A DNA stretch of 50,277 nt. It comes from Diphasiastrum complanatum. Taxonomy: Eukaryota > Streptophyta > Lycopodiopsida > Lycopodiales > Lycopodiaceae. The DNA lies in the NCBI GenBank assembly GCA_029204225.1, contig CM055092.1:74662682-74712958 (forward strand), given 5' to 3'. The notes beneath the pieces were generated by a model, which did not search any database, was not told where the DNA came from, and saw only the letters and a program-made list of their open reading frames with translations. A program made the position numbers and the translations under genes. Below are positions 12,372-22,659 of this stretch, piece by piece (the stretch's first letter is position 1; every line of letters begins with the position of its first letter).

Positions 12372-12495
12372 GGGTGCTCCTATGATGGATCCCTTGGCTG
12401 ATCTTCACTTCTTATGCATACCAAAGGATCCACTCAAAAAGATTTACAAACTTCTCAAGTGATCTAGTACCTTTCCAAGCTACTTTTTTGAGGAG

Positions 12496-13315
12496 TGTGA
12501 GAAATTGGCAAAAATCTAGCGTGGTATTTTTTATGATAGAAGTTTGTAAGTAAATCTCACATGTGTGGAGGATGTTCCCACGTGTGGAGGATTGTAAAGT
12601 AAATCAAAATGTTTGATAAAGGGGTCTCATAGAATTTCATAGTCAAGCATTTAGGTGTAGGATGTTGATAGGGTCAAATTTGGCATAGATGGCAAATTAT
12701 CCATTTCCACTTGTAATGCCAATATTGAGCCAAAATAGAGCCAAACTTGTGCCAATTAGAGTGTAGACAAGTGTCATGCTTTTGTTTGATGAAGCTTAAG
12801 AGGTCCAATAGGATTTAGAGGTGGAACCTTGTGAGGTCCAATAGAAAATTGAGGTGTGCTTGAATATAGTCCAATAGAATTTAGAGGTGCATGGATCAAT
12901 GGTCCAATAGGATTAAGAGGTGGCAAAGTGTGATCCAATCATAGTTAAGCATAGTGGTAGCTCATGAATCTATTAGTATCATTGTACTCCTCCTTTTGGA
13001 TCTAATTGATTTTGAGATTGAGTGGATTTTGAGAGTCATTGAATTTCTAGCTTTCTCTCTCTACCCGAGAGCTCATGATGGTTTTTCTCTCTCTACCCGA
13101 GGAGAGCAGCTTGTTTTTACTTAGAATACTTTTGGAACACTTCCCACACGTGTGAGTGAGAGTTGGAAGTGATTGAATGCATGTAGTAGTGTGTTTTTGC
13201 CATAGAATCAAAGATAGATCTTGAATCTCAATCTAGTCTTGATCTTGGTGCATCTACACACCTTAGGAGATCACAAGTACATGTAGTGGACAATCCACAC
13301 GTGTGAAATTCAACA
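12496..13315 (+). repeat. 3' LTR of the young Copia element
   Basis: Same sequence as the 5' LTR apart from about three substitutions and one inserted T. It is preceded by a weak purine tract (TGAGGAG, 12,489-12,495) that would prime plus-strand synthesis, and followed by the AAAAA target duplicate. Confidence 0.95.
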
Positions 13316-13320
13316 AAAAA

Positions 13321-13748
13321 TAGAGTATTATGAAACGGATATCAAGACTTTTGGGATGACGAGAACGTCGAAATTGAGAAGAATGATTTATGATTACCAA
13401 TAATTGTATTCACATGGATTCATTTTTTACTTTTACATTCATTGCAATACTTTTATACATATCAACTCATAGCTACAACGTCAATACCAATACATATTTT
13501 GTCCATTCATGACCATTTCAATTTCAAACAACAATAGGGTTTGCAAGTTCCATAAAATTGTGGAAAAAAGATGTCAAAACTATGAGGGAAAAATGAAGGG
13601 AGCATTAATTAATGGTTGGAATATTAAAGATGATCCAAATTAAACCCCATTGAAGATTACACCTCAAAAGAGGCTCATTGGCTCTACAAGTGACTTGTAT
13701 GTAATGAGGGGGTGTCTCATCTATGATGACACCGAAGAACACCATGGT
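13321..13748. repeat. Right half of the dispersed unit shared with 38,512-38,945
   Basis: Continues the unit broken by the Copia insertion: TAGAGTATTATGAAACGGAT at 13,321 corresponds to 38,515 onward. Homology runs to AACACCATGGT at about 13,748 / 38,945 and then ends in both copies. Confidence 0.85.
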
Positions 13749-14177
13749 TTGTAAGCACTTGGCAGTCCTTGAGTCTTACGGTTTGTAGCATCGAAGAGAG
13801 AAAATGATGCTACTACTTTGAACTCAATATCTCAAAGTGGTTACATGTAGTTCATCTAAATTTGAACAAGTGTCAACGTATGATAGAGGAAAATCTAGAA
13901 TAGAGAACATCTTCCTTCGTCAAATTATGTTGTAGTCCCAACATTATTTTCTCTTCGATGTGGTGAACGATTAGGTTCAAGAACACCAACGTTCTCCACA
14001 CCATCGGCCTCTTTGATAGTGTCATAGCTACAACAATACCCAATCGGTATAGACAACTCGTTCTAGAGTCGGTGGGTCCCCTTTTCATTCTCAATGGATT
14101 TGTTTCATCATTAATATTCCAAGAAGTCATTGCACGTCCTAATTTTTCCTCATAGTTCTTCATTTTCATTTGACATG
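13570..14177. repeat. Imperfect fold-back (inverted repeat arms of about 250 bp)
   Basis: The left arm (about 13,570-13,830) and the reverse complement of the right arm (about 13,930-14,177) share landmarks in the same order: TGTCAAA, AACTATGAGG.AAAA, TGGAATATTAA.GATGA, AAC.CCATTGA, and CATCGAAGAGA.AAAAT. They are diverged, but the co-linear order is clear. The right arm keeps a 98-codon minus frame (14,169-13,873) of unknown function. The left arm is the copy also present at 38.7-38.95 kb. Confidence 0.6.
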
Positions 14178-14465
14178 ATTTTAGGGGAGTTTAGGGTCCC
14201 CTATTATTGTTTAGGGTTTATAGTTTATTGTTAATTATAGATGGAAAATTGCTTAATATACTGGTATTGCCCCCATAGGTTTGACTCAATACCTATAAAA
14301 GCTTGGACTATGAAGATACTCGAACCCTGAATAGAGTCGAATGTGATAATTATAAAATTAAGCTTAATGTTTATCGTTCTGTCGTTGAATAGTATTTTTC
14401 TGTAGGTGTGAGCTATTTGCTTGCATAATATATAGGATGATCATAACCCTTCTCATTGTGCCATG
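14178..14465. other. No recognisable feature
   Basis: AT-rich, includes TTTAGGGTTTA short motifs. I see no open frame or repeat of note. Confidence 0.4.
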
Positions 14466-14495
14466 CACTACAAGAGGACAAGCAATTTCAAAGGC
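14466..14495 (+). mobile_element. Possible CACTA terminal sequence
   Basis: CACTACAAGAGGACAAGC matches the common start of plant CACTA elements (CACTACAAGAA...). The matching opposite end (TAGTG) was not found nearby, so this may be an orphan terminus or chance. Confidence 0.4.
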
Positions 14496-14617
14496 TTTTT
14501 TTTAGTGTTTTTTTAAAAGATGGTTTTTTAAATGAGTTGTGGGGGGAGTGGAAAGCTCAAGCCTAGGTTACGGTGTTTGGCCTCAGTATAAGCTTACCAA
14601 ATTTTAACTTGTTTTTC

Positions 14618-14690
14618 AAACATTTATAGAGAGGGTTATAGAGAGGCATATAAAGAGGGATATAAAGAGGGTTATAGAGAGGGTCAAGGT
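14618..14690. repeat. Short tandem repeat, unit about 15-16 bp
   Basis: About five imperfect units of the form TATA(G/A)AGAGGG(T/A) in a row. If the CACTA end at 14,466 is real, these lie where subterminal transposase-binding repeats would be expected. Confidence 0.6.
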
Positions 14691-14879
14691 GGCCAAGAGG
14701 CATTCCTAGACACTCTGCTAATCGAGGGTAATATTGTGACTGATGAAAAAAAGGCCCCTCAGTATAACCTACGGTATGCTACGAAGTTTAAATGGATCTC
14801 ACTGTGTTACCTATGAACACGTTGAATTCCATTGTCTATCAACATTGGTTGCCATATGCACAAGTGAATAAAGAAATTT

Positions 14880-15140
14880 TTAGATCATTTTCATTTTCAC
14901 AACACCAAAATATTTTCTGTGAATTAGAAATATAAAGCATCAAAAATTGACAATTTTAGCAAAAAAAATATTAGAGAATGTCATGAAATGGAATGATTAA
15001 GTTGTAACGCGGAATGTTTTGAAACGAGAAGTGGCAGAGGACCCTCTCTTTTTTAAGCCCTTAAGATTTTTAAAAATTCAGCTAAAATTTGAAACTTCAA
15101 ATTAAAGAAAAATTTATTTGTTAAATGCTACATTTTGAAA
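14880..15140 (+). repeat. Third-copy fragment of the S1-unit distal flank
   Basis: Diverged match to 2,480-2,760: GTGAATTAGAAATATA, ATTAGAGAATGTCATGAAATGG, TTTTAAGCCCTTAAGATTTT, and AATGCTACATTTTG in the same order. It is in the plus orientation, while the gene part of the third copy (17,085-17,785) is on the minus strand, so this copy has been split and partly inverted. Confidence 0.7.
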
Positions 15141-15436
15141 ATTAGTTTGTAACCGATTTTCATAGAAATCTGTTTGCGGCATTCACTCTTCACTTGTACT
15201 GAATTCCAGATTTTTTAACGTGGATTTACAGACGACATTTGGGAGCGACAATTCTAACTAAGCATTAACTCTAATCAAAACCTCTTTTAATTCTGAATGA
15301 GCTATGTGTTCAGAGAAAGAACTTAATTGACGTTATGCTCTGTTTGCTTGCATGATATGAGCTAATTCCTTGTGCTTGTTAGAGGAATCAAAAGTCGAAC
15401 AAATTTTGTTGTAAAGGATCTTTTTGCCTGTTGTTG
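15141..15436. other. No recognisable gene
   Basis: AT-rich sequence between the S1-flank fragment and the Copia gag relic. No coding or repeat structure that I can support. Confidence 0.4.
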
Positions 15437-15618
15437 TCAGATTAATTGCTTAGTATTGTCCTAAGAGACTGGAAGATAACGTATCCTTCTATACCTTCTG
15501 ATCTTGACCAAATCATTTCATGATTGGTGTTTCTGGATGACAATTTACTCAATATCCTTGGATAACCTGATTTGTCATTGTAGTATTCTGCTTTGAATAT
15601 TGCATTCACCATCTGTTC
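15437..15618 (-). other. Unassigned open stretch downstream of Copia gag relic
   Basis: About 60 codons without a stop on the minus strand (contains YYNDKSGYPRILSKLSSRN and IEGYVIFQSLRTILSN), lying directly downstream of the gag fragment. It does not resemble any Copia domain I know and has no ATG-anchored start. Could be captured sequence or chance. Confidence 0.25.
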
Positions 15619-15631
15619 ATCATCTGTACAC

Positions 15632-15997
15632 TTATCGATCTGAAAGAGGAGATTTCTCCCTCTCTTGGGGAACGATAAAATCTTTTATACTACTTAATTC
15701 ACTGATTTTGTGAAAATCTATAATGACTAGGCTACCACAATCCTTAGTAGTCTGAACAGCACGTGTATGGCTGTTTTGAATATCCTTGATATTGAGAGTA
15801 ATCATGGCAAATGCCTTGCCATCTCTCGGTCTCCATTTGGTGATGATGGCTACATCACCTTCTGGTTTGAGATATGTGCCATAAACGATGTTCCACAGTT
15901 CTTTGGCTAGTGTTATGACCTTCATCTTGAACTTCCAAAGATGGTAGTTATTTCCGTCGAATTTGTCAATCAGAGATGAAGTAGAAGATGGATCCAT
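15632..15997 (-). pseudogene. Copia gag N-terminal fragment
   Basis: MDPSSTSSLIDKFDGNNYHLWKFKMKV-type start (written here only in part): FDGNNYHLWKFKM is the hallmark N-terminal motif of plant Copia gag, followed by AKELWNIVYG and AFAMITLNIKD. The frame departs from the gag pattern after about 90 residues and stops at 121. It lies 128 bp downstream of the PBS of the minus LTR at 16,137-16,576, the right distance for a gag start. Everything downstream of gag is missing. Confidence 0.8.
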
Positions 15998-16124
15998 TCT
16001 GGTTTGAGCAAGATCTTTGGTAGAAACAACGAAATCAGGATATTGCTGCGCTCATGCTAGAACGATGTCTTGATAGAAACAAGACTAATAATCTACAGTA
16101 GAAATACAGATTGCTAAACTATCT

Positions 16125-16136
16125 GCTCTGATACGA
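16125..16136 (-). promoter_or_regulatory. Primer-binding site of minus Copia fragment
   Basis: Minus strand reads TCGTATCAGAGC, one mismatch from the canonical TGGTATCAGAGC, directly next to the LTR end. Confidence 0.75.
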
Positions 16137-16576
16137 TGTCAAAAATCGAGAATATGGCTGGCAGTAGAAGCTTGAGCGAGAGTGGGTGATGTAGGATCGG
16201 AAGCACCACAATTATCAACAGAAATATTCAAGATGAATGATTCAGATAAGCGCAAATGAATAATACAATAGTGAGACAAAAATTGCACTTTGATTAAATA
16301 TCAACAATGAGTACATTGCTTGAAGTGATAACTTTCGCTTGATAGTTGAGCATGATAATGCTAACACCAAAAAAATCTAATTGAGAAGATTGATTAGTGA
16401 TCAATTGTCAAGTAAGTGTATTCTCAGTTAATTCTATATTACAAATATCTACTTGACAAATATCTATTTGTTAAATATCTTTTTAGCATAAAATGCTATC
16501 TTCTATTTATTACAACTGCCTTGTAACAATAAATGTGTGTACAATAGTTGGTGGACTGCCATAAAGTCTTCTGACA
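16137..16576 (-). repeat. 5' LTR of minus Copia fragment, 440 bp
   Basis: On the minus strand it begins TGTCAGAAGACTTTATGG and ends TCGATTTTTGACA, with matching TGTCA/TGACA ends. It abuts a PBS and then a gag start. No partner LTR was found, so the element is truncated. Confidence 0.8.
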
Positions 16577-17084
16577 GTTTATTTGGATCGATTTTTTCTT
16601 CATGGGAGAAAGTTGATAAAAAGTCGGTTAGTTGATGGTTGGTTAAAAAGTTGACTAAGTTGGACTTGATGGAGTTAGTGAAAAAATGTCAATGTCGAGC
16701 AAGTCAAGTTTGAGCATATATATACATGAGAGAAGTTGGAGTCAATGACTTTGATATCTTCGATGACTTCGGACTCGAACTTTGACAAATTTTTCAGGAT
16801 GCTCATTATTGAATGAATTTGAGGCTGAGCATCGAAATCCAACAACTTTATGCCGAGCTCTGTAAACATGGAAAGGCTACTTATAGAGCGAAAACACTTG
16901 CTAGAACTAGTAATTCCTCCTCATCAGCTCTGCCATGTGGATTTTGTTGTTCCTGCACATGCAAGACACATGAATTAGTCTTCCGAACAATCGTATGGGA
17001 GTGGGAGAGAATAGCAAGTTTACAGAACATAAAATGGATTTGATGTCATACTTGAGGAGTTGCAGCCTAGTTTATACGCACGCC
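16577..17084. other. Unassigned sequence
   Basis: Short frames on both strands (64 and 76 codons) have no recognisable features. A minus-strand GTGTCTTGCATGTGCAG acceptor-like site at about 16,970 precedes a short open stretch, but no gene can be built. Confidence 0.35.
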
Positions 17085-17615
17085 ATGCCAAGGTAGTTTT
17101 AGGTTCAGCTAGTCATTCATTCACATGTTATTATTGTGAAGTACGTTATAGAGATATTCAATCAGCCACATTACTAAATTTTTTCACTTGTAGATACATT
17201 CGAAATAAGGTCCATGATCAACCACAACGCACACTACACATATTTAATCGCATCATAAAACTCCCACCATTCAATCCTTAACTTTAATCTAGGTCGTCCT
17301 CTCACAAGCTGTTGAAATACTCCTAATTTCTATTCATTAAGGCATATTGCATAGAAAATTATACTTAGATCTTTTCCTTCTACCTTAGAACGAAAATTTG
17401 GTCCATGGCCAGCCACCAAAACGCCAGTCATGTTCATCGCCGATACCCAGAACATGGGTACCCAAATGATCATTTTTTGAAGAACAAGTCATGGTAATGG
17501 GATGCTGGGAGCGGTTGGTGACGATAAAAGAATCAGCGGAAGCAGATGGCAGAGCTGGAGCCACAATGGCCGTTGTCATGACGAACAAAGCTAGTGCAAT
17601 TCTAATCACCATCAT
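17085..17615 (-). pseudogene. S1-family gene, third copy, internally deleted
   Basis: ATG at 17,615 opens a frame matching the right S1 copy through the signal peptide (SASADSF), NRSQHPITMTCSSKNDHLG and WPWTKF, then stops at 17,385. At about 17,388-17,392 the sequence jumps to 3' flank (matching 34,780-35,080), so about 0.92 kb is missing: the WCDFY block, the intron and all of exon 2. It still has an intact signal peptide, so a truncated secreted peptide is formally possible, but decay is far likelier. Confidence 0.8.
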
Positions 17616-17635
17616 GCTTGCAAATGTTAGGCCGG

Positions 17636-17679
17636 GAGAGAGAGAAAATAGAGAGAGAGAGAGAGAGAGAGAATTTATA
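17636..17679 (-). promoter_or_regulatory. TATA box and (CT)n leader of third S1 copy
   Basis: Minus strand TATAAA (17,679-17,674) followed by an interrupted CT tract (17,672-17,636), as in the other copies. The tract is shorter and broken by AAAATA. Confidence 0.6.
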
Positions 17680-17787
17680 GTGCAAACCCTGAAATACTTC
17701 TTGGGTTTAGGGTAATAATCCTTAGGGTTACGTTATTTGTCACCTTTATGCAATAAGTTAAATGGCTACATAATCATCTAGCATACC

Positions 17788-18120
17788 TGTTATGAGCTCG
17801 TGACCAGTGCCGAACCCTAGAGAACATAGATAGGTCAGATAGCACAGTCAGGGTCGAGTCCCGCATACACTATCAATAGTGCAAAACAGTTTGAGTAGTG
17901 TGTCCCAGCACGGTCCATAGCTATGGCGGGCCTAACACAGTCTAGGGACCCGGTCCCTGACGTGCAGTCGGCCACGTCAGTGACACGTGGTCGACACTTG
18001 GCAGTTGCATGCTACCAGTCCTCACACTGGGCTAGGAGGAGCTTACTCTATATCAAGGAGTGGGCAAGATTGGGTGGATCAGTTAGTGTTTGCCCTATTG
18101 TGGTGCTAGGATCTATTACA
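17788..18120 (+). repeat. Gypsy-type 5' LTR, 333 bp
   Basis: Begins TGTTATGAGC, just where S1-unit homology stops, and ends GATCTATTACA (TG...CA). One base later comes the PBS TGGTATCAGAGCC (18,122-18,134). The left boundary is inferred from the loss of S1 homology and the TG. Confidence 0.65.
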
Positions 18121-18121
18121 C

Positions 18122-19102
18122 TGGTATCAGAGCCATCTCCACCCTAGGGAGCTTAGTAGCAGCAGTAGAGAAAGCTATTAGAGGATAGGAAAAATCTCTC
18201 AGATTCTCATAGAGGAATAGAGGAGGAAGATCGCTATAGATTCATCCTTCAAACCTTTGAAATTCACAGAGAAAGTAGTAAGGAGTCAGATTCCATGTGT
18301 AGGTAACTCACTGGAAAGGCAGCTGTTTATCACTGGGTTCAGAGAGTTTTCTACACATTTTCCAGCGGAATTAGAGTAGGAATAAGCACCTCCATCGTTG
18401 TAATTCTAGAGACTTGCATTTGGTTTCCGAGGAAAATTCAGTAGTTCTCAACGAGTTTGAAGCCAAAAGGAAAGAGCAGGGTCAACGTTGCCAGTGCTTT
18501 TGAAAATCCAGATTTTGGATAAAGTTTTGGGCCCCAACTTCAAAGATTTGGAGTAATAATACTTCTGCCAGATTAACAGCAAAGGGCTTCTGAAAATTCA
18601 GAATTCAAAAGTGCTTTTGGACTTCAAATTTGTCTTTTTGGGGACAAATTGGGATGCTGTCAGACCAGTGAGGGGGGATAGAAAAAATTTCAGATCTTTT
18701 TGCACTTTTTTCGCCTTCTATTCAAATTTTTCAGAATCACAGGTCTGAAAGCAGTTGAGGAAGAGCTGAGAGGGCTTTTCTTGATTCTCTCTATGGAAGT
18801 ATAGTTCTTAAAAAGAGCTAAGTTTTCTTTCCTTTCCTTGTACAGTTGTAAATTAGTCTTTTTGACTCTTCTTTTTCAGAAGTTAAGGTACCTCTCTTTC
18901 AGTTCTGAAAATGACCACTCCTTAGGGACCTAATCAACCCCCGGAGAGAGGCATCGACGAACTTGAAATAGAAGCCTTGGCTTATAGTAAAGGGAAAGAA
19001 CCAATGGAAATAGAAGAACAGGAACGGTTCGCCAAAGAACTCGACGAACTGGTTACCAAGGAGCAGTTTCTCCACTTGGTAATAGAAGTTAACGAACTGA
19101 AA
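18122..19102 (+). mobile_element. Gypsy element leader and gag start, truncated
   Basis: PBS at 18,122-18,134, then about 770 bases of leader and a gag-like start at 18,910 (ATG ACC ACT CCT then an in-frame TAG). Downstream the reading is acidic and lysine-rich (KGKEPMEIEEQERFAKELDE). At about 19,103 the plus reading ends exactly where minus-strand integrase coding begins, so the two parts were joined head to head by a rearrangement. Confidence 0.6.
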
Positions 19103-20605
19103 ATGAGCCATTTTGGTCACACGGTCAACTGTGACCCATATAGCATCATTACCCATTTGGGTTTTAGACAGGCGTACTATAAAATCCATGGAGATACTCT
19201 CCCATTTACCAGTTGGTATATCTAAGGGCTGCAACAACCCTCCTGTCTTTAAGCGCTCTGCTTTATTTACTTGACATTTTTGGGAACTGGTTACATATTG
19301 TTGGACGTCCTTTTTCATACTAGGCCAAAAAAATTGCCTACGAAGAAGCTCATTGGTCTTCTGTATGCCTGGGTGTCCCGCACTAGGATTGTCATGACAT
19401 TCATATAGGACCTGCTGCCTATAATTCTCTGAATTGGGGACACATACTCTATCTCTATAGAGCAAGTACTCATCCTGAATGGAATATTGTTTCCATTTGA
19501 ATCCTTGAGTCAACTGACCCTCAACCATTGGGGTTTGCTTGGGTAATACAGGCTCAACGTCATCTGATGACGTATACTCGGACTCATCATCATCCTCAAC
19601 GGAAGCTGCCGTATTCTTGGATGAACTGGCACCAGTCCCGGGAACTGGTTCTAGAGTCTTTAATTGTCTACTCTGGACTGAGTTCCAGATAGTAGAGAAG
19701 AATGCATCATGCTGGCACTTCTCTCTCAAGGACTCAAGTAGCTCATTACGAATCTGAGTAAAACTCAGCTCGTTTATCATAGGCATTCTACTAAGGGCAT
19801 CTGCTACTGTATTGAAATTCCCCCATCTATATCTGATAGACATATCAAACTCTTGCATCAACTCTGCCCAACGAGATTTCCGACCTCTAAGCTCAAATTG
19901 ATAGCAAAGGTATCTGAGACTTTCATGGTCTGTTAGGACCTCAAAGTTGGCACCATACAAATAATGCCTCCAAGTCTTAACGGCATGGACTATAGAAAAG
20001 AATTCCTTTTCACAGACACTGTACCTAGTCTGAACTAGCTCAAGTTTTTTACTCTCGAACGCAACTGGTCATCCACCCTGAGTTAGCACAGTACCTACTG
20101 CAAAGTCGCTAGCATCCGTTTCGACCACAAATGGCTGATTGGGGTTGCTGACCTTTAAAACTGGTGCTGTAGCTAAGGCTGTTTTGAGAGCATCAAAGCT
20201 CTCCTACTGTGCGAACTCCCAAATGAACTCATTTCCCTTCCCCTTAAGAAGATTTGTCATAGGAACTGCTATCTGAGCATATTCCTTGACAAATCGTCTG
20301 TAATATCCCGTCAAACCAAGAAAGATCTGAAGCTCCAAAATATTCTGAGGTCTTAGCCAATTGAGTATGGCTTTAACCTTATTCGGGTCCATATTAATCC
20401 CATCTGACAAGATAATGTGACCCAAATATGCTACTTCTTCAACGAAGAATTCACACTTGGATTGTTTAGCATAAAGCTTATGCTTTCTGAGAGGTCGAAA
20501 CACCTTTCTGAGGTCTTTTAGATGCTCCTACCTCGTTTTGCTATAGACGAGGATGTCATCTAATACAACTACAAACTTTCCCAAGTATGGTCTGAGGACA
20601 CAATT
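19103..20605 (-). pseudogene. Ty3/Gypsy pol relic: RT C-terminus, RNase H, integrase N-terminus
   Basis: On the minus strand the order is RT (VLRPYLGKF, VVVLDDILVYSK, LGHIILSDG, FLGLTGYYRRFVKEY), RNase H (VETDASDFAVGTVLTQGG, YLYGANFEVLTDHESLRYL, ADALSRM), then the integrase zinc-binding region (CHDNPSAGHPGI, WPSMKKDVQQYV, CQ.C region with a changed first Cys) and the start of the core (DFIVRLSKTQMGNDAIWVTVDRVTKMAHF). Three in-frame stops (after YSKTR, EFAQ and TQGG) interrupt an otherwise continuous frame. It is cut at 19,103 by the gag-end join and at about 20,605 by a Copia fragment, so the RT fingers and palm start are missing. Confidence 0.9.
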
Positions 20606-20932
20606 ATGTGAGCCTTGAAGGTACTTGTATTTCCCTTGGTGTTCTCCTTGGCTTTCGACTTGATGAAGGTCCATCATCATCACCATCCAAAGTATGATCC
20701 TTTTCATCAACATCAAGAATGCTAGATCCATCCACACTACCATAAATCATGCTTGAAGACACTTTTGGAATGTTCCCCTCATCAAAGATGACATCTCTAC
20801 CAACAATCACTCACCTCACTATATCCAACAAAAATACCTCTTCTTGAAGATGGATCCTCCTTGGTCCTATCATCAAGAGTAATGTTGACATAGCATGTGC
20901 ATCCAAAGGTTCTTAGAAAGTTGACACTTGGC
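20606..20932 (-). pseudogene. Copia integrase C-terminal fragment
   Basis: Minus strand: LRTFGCTCYVNITLDDRTKEDPSSRRGIFVGYSE, then after a frameshift VGRDVIFDE and an acidic linker (these are the family's FG...Y...K...R...F.GY and R.V.F.E signposts). It joins the Gypsy relic on one side and a compound microsatellite on the other. Confidence 0.8.
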
Positions 20933-21040
<108 letters not shown>

Positions 21041-21160
21041 TTCATTTCTACACAAGGAATAGGCCTTTGAATAAAAAACGATCTTGCACTTGATTCATAA
21101 CATTGTTATGATCATTGTCTCTCATTTGATTGGTTTTGCTTTAGACCAAATAGTGTAATA

Positions 21161-21188
<28 letters not shown>
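21161..21188. repeat. (CT)n microsatellite, 28 bp
   Basis: Fourteen CT units. Confidence 0.9.
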
Positions 21189-21191
<3 letters not shown>

Positions 21192-21358
21192 TTGACACTA
21201 CTTGTTCATAGTAATTTAATTCAAAGAAAAACCACTAACTATATATTTCCGACAATATGATCTAATGAAAGAATATTTGTTCAATCACACTTGAGGATTT
21301 TGATCAAACTCTAATTGGCCATTATGTAAATCAAACTCTATTAGTCTAAAAAATAATT

Positions 21359-21361
<3 letters not shown>

Positions 21362-21423
<62 letters not shown>
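21362..21423. repeat. (CT)n microsatellite, 62 bp
   Basis: About 31 CT units, lying just past the 3' end of the minus TnpA-like relic. Confidence 0.95.
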
Positions 21424-21427
<4 letters not shown>

Positions 21428-21482
21428 CAATCATTTAACATAATGAATATCATAAATAACCAAATTAAGTTAGTTGTACATT

Positions 21483-22400
21483 TCAAACAAGTTGAATTAA
21501 CAAAATTTTGGGTATGCATGCATACATGATGCACTGGAGGCGGTGGTGTGTTTTTGTCATGCAAAGAATCTTGGCTTGCATTCGTATCAAACTATCATGC
21601 AATTCTTTGATCCTTGACTCCACCTTTGCCTCCACTTTTGCCTCCACTTGTGAATCCAACCTTGCATCAACAAGTCTATCTACCTCTTCCAAGCTGACAT
21701 AATTAGATCTATGCCTACGATCAGGTAGCGCTGCACCAAGACCACATCCTGGAGCACGTCCTTGATTTACTTTGCCAAAATAAGCATCTAGAGGAACGCT
21801 AGCCTCAACCCTGACGGTTTTATCCAAACACTAGCAATTGGAAGAACAAATGAAATGTTAGTTGAAAATTAGAAATTGTTACATTGACCATATAGATAAT
21901 TTTCTTTCAACAAACTTACATACCTGTAGTTTTTTCTTTGCAAATTCATTAAGCTCTCCATGATTTTTACTTCGTTTGAAAGTATGTGCACAAATGAAAA
22001 GCTCTCTTGCTGTTGGTTCTCGTCCTAACCCTTTTTTCCTATGACAAAATTGAAGAAGAAGTCACATACTTATAATATTACAAAAAAATTGACATAACAA
22101 TTAGAAATTAAAAAAGCATACCATATCATCCTTCAACCCCACATAGCCAGCATGACCCCCATGCAAACTTCTCATGAATTTTTCACGATTTCTTTCTCTC
22201 ATCTTCTGTTGAAAGCCAAATATACCAATAATAAAGTTAAATTGTACAAAACACTTTTTTTATACATAAGTGAAATACACTATTGTTTTATCTTGGATAC
22301 CTCGTGTTCTGGAGAATCGTAAACTGTTGAAATTGGAGCCACTCTTCTTGATCTTGCAACTAGCGAGGCTTACTTGGCTCTTCTCGGCTATAGTTTTAAA
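21483..22400 (-). pseudogene. CACTA TnpA-like (plant transposase, Ptta/En-Spm family) relic
   Basis: Minus-strand exon-like blocks: 22,200-22,122 (RERNREKFMRSLHGGHAG), 22,038-21,924 (GLGREPTARELFICAHTFKRS, the family's conserved G-R-x-P-T..E-L-F..H block) and 21,830-21,483 (KTVRVEASVPLDAYFGKVNQ...VSLEEVDRLVDARLDSQVEAKVEAK, a C-terminal coiled coil). The donor at 21,923 (CAG|GTATGT) and acceptor at 21,831 (GCTAG) join the last two in phase. The proteins bind subterminal repeats of CACTA elements. It lies downstream of the minus Tnp2 exons at 24.5-25.3 kb, the usual CACTA gene order, so both probably come from one element. I could not resolve the upstream exons. Confidence 0.55.
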
Positions 22401-22659
22401 GACCTATAAATTCACATCTTTGATACAAATTAGTTGATATGAACTATAGGTACAAATATGACTTCATAATTTAGATGAAAATTTAATTATTGTTCATTGC
22501 TATATTAAAAATACTATATAACTATACTTATTTCTATAAGAAAGTACCTCATGCCATAAATTACAAAAGATATGTGAAAATTTGTCTTTGAAATACTTGT
22601 CCACATATTTACAGTTGTATGAAGCCTAACACATGACAATACAAAAACATAAAAAATGA

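Larger units (their letters stand above)
8230..13315 (+). mobile_element. Young Copia-type LTR retrotransposon, probably non-autonomous
   Basis: Complete element of 5,086 bp: 5' LTR 8,230-9,048, PBS 9,049-9,060 (TGGTATCAGAGC, tRNA-iMet type), one long frame, and 3' LTR 12,496-13,315. It is flanked by a 5-bp target duplication AAAAA (8,225-8,229 and 13,316-13,320). By eye the LTRs differ at three substitutions and one T insertion over 819-820 bases, so insertion was recent. The sister unit at 38,504-38,520 shows the empty site. The integrase core and reverse transcriptase are missing, so movement would need enzymes from another element. Confidence 0.95.
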
